Assembly (NCBI GenBank): GCA_036310185.1
Contig: JAXJSH010000140.1
Coordinates: 1 to 6,321, forward strand
Direction of reading: 5' to 3'
Length of the DNA: 6,321 nt
Source: JALENY01 sp036310185
GTDB lineage: Bacteria > Bacillota > Clostridia > Lachnospirales > Lachnospiraceae
A program made the translations under genes and the position numbers. The notes beneath the pieces were generated by a model. The model was given only the letters and a program-made list of their open reading frames with translations, searched no databases and had not been told where the DNA came from. Shown here piece after piece: positions 4,977 through 6,321 of the stretch; the stretch's first letter is position 1; each line of letters begins with the position of its first letter.

Positions 4977-6321
4977 ATACATATCAATAACAATTTTCCA
5001 ACTTCCTCCAAGTATATTTGCATAACGCTTTGTTTGTCGAAGGGCTCTGTTGAAGGAACGTCTATTGTATGGTTTTAATTCATATATGATTCTATTGGCA
5101 AAATCAACAGCATCTGGTCTCAATCTAGTATTGTTTATTGCTTTGTTAACTATTGCATCTTTTACAGACGATATCACACGTTTGATTGGGTTATACATAG
5201 CATGAAGTTTTTTCCCAAACTCCGTAGTACTATTGAAGACCTTCTTTGAATCAATCACTTTATCAGCTAGTTTTGCAGCATCCAATACATTATCAGAATC
5301 TACAACTAAACGAACGATTTTTCCACCACCAGAAACACCCGGAATGGCAAGCCCTACTATATCCGCAGCAAGTTCTGCATAACCCAAAACATCACTCGGA
5401 TTAGCAATAATGCTCGCAATATCACCTACTATGAAAGCAATATCTAATGCCGTATCCCAAAACTGTCCATCAGAATCTTTTCTTACAATCGGATTATTAT
5501 CACAATACGCGTACAGGTTCTTATCGTATATATCCGTCTTTACAACTAAAACATCCGTCGTATCTGCATTAATGAATCTTTCAATCTCAGGATCATAATA
5601 CCTACTGGATACATAATAGAATCCCGTTTCTACATCATAGAAATACTCCCGATACCGGAACGGATTCCTGCTTCCGATCTGATCACTTGTGTTATCTGTC
5701 GTACCATCATCCAGCGGTCTTCCCCAACTGTCATACTGATAGCTTACCACCTGTGTTCCATCGCTGTCAATCAATCCCACGATATCATTCTGTAAGTTGT
5801 GCAGATAATAATAGGTTCCAGTCACTGTCTGCATGGCAAAGAGATTTCCTTCACTATCGTAGATGAAATGAATCTTTTCCACATCTCCGGATGCATTTGT
5901 GATAGACATACCCACCACTTTATTTCCATTATAGAAATAACGGGTAGTCACCCCATCCACCTCTTTCTGCACACGGTTTCCACCGGCATCATAGGTGTAG
6001 GTAAATGTCTTTCCATCTTTTGTCAGGGTCTTCAGCATCCGACCTCTCTCCCAGGTCAGGTTCATGCCTCTCCATGTTTTCGGATTACCTATATCATCAT
6101 AATCAATGGTACTTCCATTATAGGAGATCAGCTGATCTTTCCATCCGCTGCTGCGATAACCGTATGTATTCGTTTTTTGGGCGGTTCCCGGTGTTCCGGT
6201 TGTATAAGCATACTCGGTTCTGGACAACATGTTTCCACCCATATCATATACATAACAGATGGTCTTGTTCTCCCATACATTGTCCTCACGGATCAGACGG
6301 TTCAGGGCATCGTAATGATAC
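4968..6321 (-). CDS. RHS/YD-repeat toxin, C-terminal 450 residues, with nuclease-type tip (5' end outside window)
   Basis: The frame is open to the right edge; the first full codon is at 6320-6318. Residue numbers here count from the Met at 6242, which is internal and not a start. Residues 1-215 are RHS/YD repeats (YHYDALNRLIRE just before it, FTYTYDAGGNR 80-90, IHFIYDSEGNL 124-134, YQYDSWGRP 168-176). The RHS-core closing motif follows at 208-254 (FYYVSSRYYDPEIERFINAD, DKNLYAYCDNNPI). Such cores form a shell that cages the toxin and end in self-cleavage. Residues 260-345 are an Ala/Gly-rich pretoxin linker (DIAFIVGDIASIIANPSDV). The tip (about 345-424) carries Pro376-Asp377, ten residues, then Glu388-Leu-Lys390, with a following RQTKRYAN helix. 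This is a PD-(D/E)XK-type signature, so DNA cleavage is likely but not shown. It ends MYRR, whose codons form the next gene's ribosome binding site. How it is exported is not seen. Confidence 0.92.
   Translation of the reverse strand, partial: YHYDALNRLIREDNVWENKTICYVYDMGGNMLSRTEYAYTTGTPGTAQKTNTYGYRSSGWKDQLISYNGSTIDYDDIGNPKTWRGMNLTWERGRMLKTLTKDGKTFTYTYDAGGNRVQKEVDGVTTRYFYNGNKVVGMSITNASGDVEKIHFIYDSEGNLFAMQTVTGTYYYLHNLQNDIVGLIDSDGTQVVSYQYDSWGRPLDDGTTDNTSDQIGSRNPFRYREYFYDVETGFYYVSSRYYDPEIERFINADTTDVLVVKTDIYDKNLYAYCDNNPIVRKDSDGQFWDTALDIAFIVGDIASIIANPSDVLGYAELAADIVGLAIPGVSGGGKIVRLVVDSDNVLDAAKLADKVIDSKKVFNSTTEFGKKLHAMYNPIKRVISSVKDAIVNKAINNTRLRPDAVDFANRIIYELKPYNRRSFNRALRQTKRYANILGGSWKIVIDMYRR
5465..5839 (-). 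repeat. Direct repeat of RHS core 3' end, copy 2 (intact)
   Basis: This is the intact partner of 2416-2790, gap-free at an offset of 3049 bases. Here the frame is clean and runs into the nuclease tip. The break in similarity falls right after the NNP-RKDS motif, the usual switch point between RHS core and variable toxin. Confidence 0.9.

Noticed and set aside
4964..5023. Upstream ATG extension of the immunity gene at 5023
   Set aside because: It would overlap the toxin's end by more than 50 bases and has no Shine-Dalgarno sequence, whereas GTG 4963 has a perfect AGGAGG at seven bases.
1..6321. CRISPR array, tRNA, rRNA, transposase or integrase
   Set aside because: No short regularly spaced repeats, no cloverleaf-like sequence and no recombinase motifs were seen; the repeats present are the RHS core and the holin leader.

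Overview
Every gene supported in this window lies on the minus strand, so the biological reading order runs from high to low coordinates. The low-GC composition, the strong AGGAGG-type ribosome binding sites, the clostridial style of the RHS core and the holin family point to a Gram-positive gut Clostridia, most likely a Lachnospiraceae-type Firmicute. That taxonomic call is inference. The window is an RHS polymorphic-toxin locus with mosaic, cassette-like construction.

Layout, in order of transcription. (1) 6321-4968: the 3' part of an intact RHS/YD-repeat toxin gene. It ends in a variable tip that carries a PD-X10-ExK nuclease-type motif. (2) 4963-4406: its probable immunity gene, whose Shine-Dalgarno sequence is made from the last toxin codons. 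(3) 4358-4319: an intrinsic-terminator-like hairpin inside a conserved leader. (4) 4271-3855 and 3852-2806: a phage-type holin followed immediately by a peptidoglycan hydrolase (Cys/His amidase-like domain plus peptidoglycan-binding repeats). (5) 2790-2058: a broken RHS 3' tip with an in-frame TGA and a frameshift, followed by an intact two-helix membrane protein (2047-1622) in the immunity position. (6) 1521-1175: a second decayed toxin tip with a GIY-YIG-like pattern, followed by an intact leucine-rich-repeat protein (1154-168) in the immunity position. (7) 116-1: a second, about 94% identical copy of the terminator/holin leader, with the first nine codons of another holin running off the left edge.

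The working picture is a tandem array of modules made of holin, hydrolase, orphan RHS tip and immunity gene, placed downstream of a full RHS gene. Constant DNA (the RHS core at one end, the hairpin/holin leader at the other) brackets variable toxin/immunity cargo, which is what recombinational tip exchange needs. The immunity genes look intact while the two orphan toxins are broken. The holin and signal-less hydrolase resemble the lysis pairs that other Firmicutes use to release large toxins, so they may release the RHS protein; that link is inference from position. No tRNA, rRNA, CRISPR array, transposase or integrase was seen.
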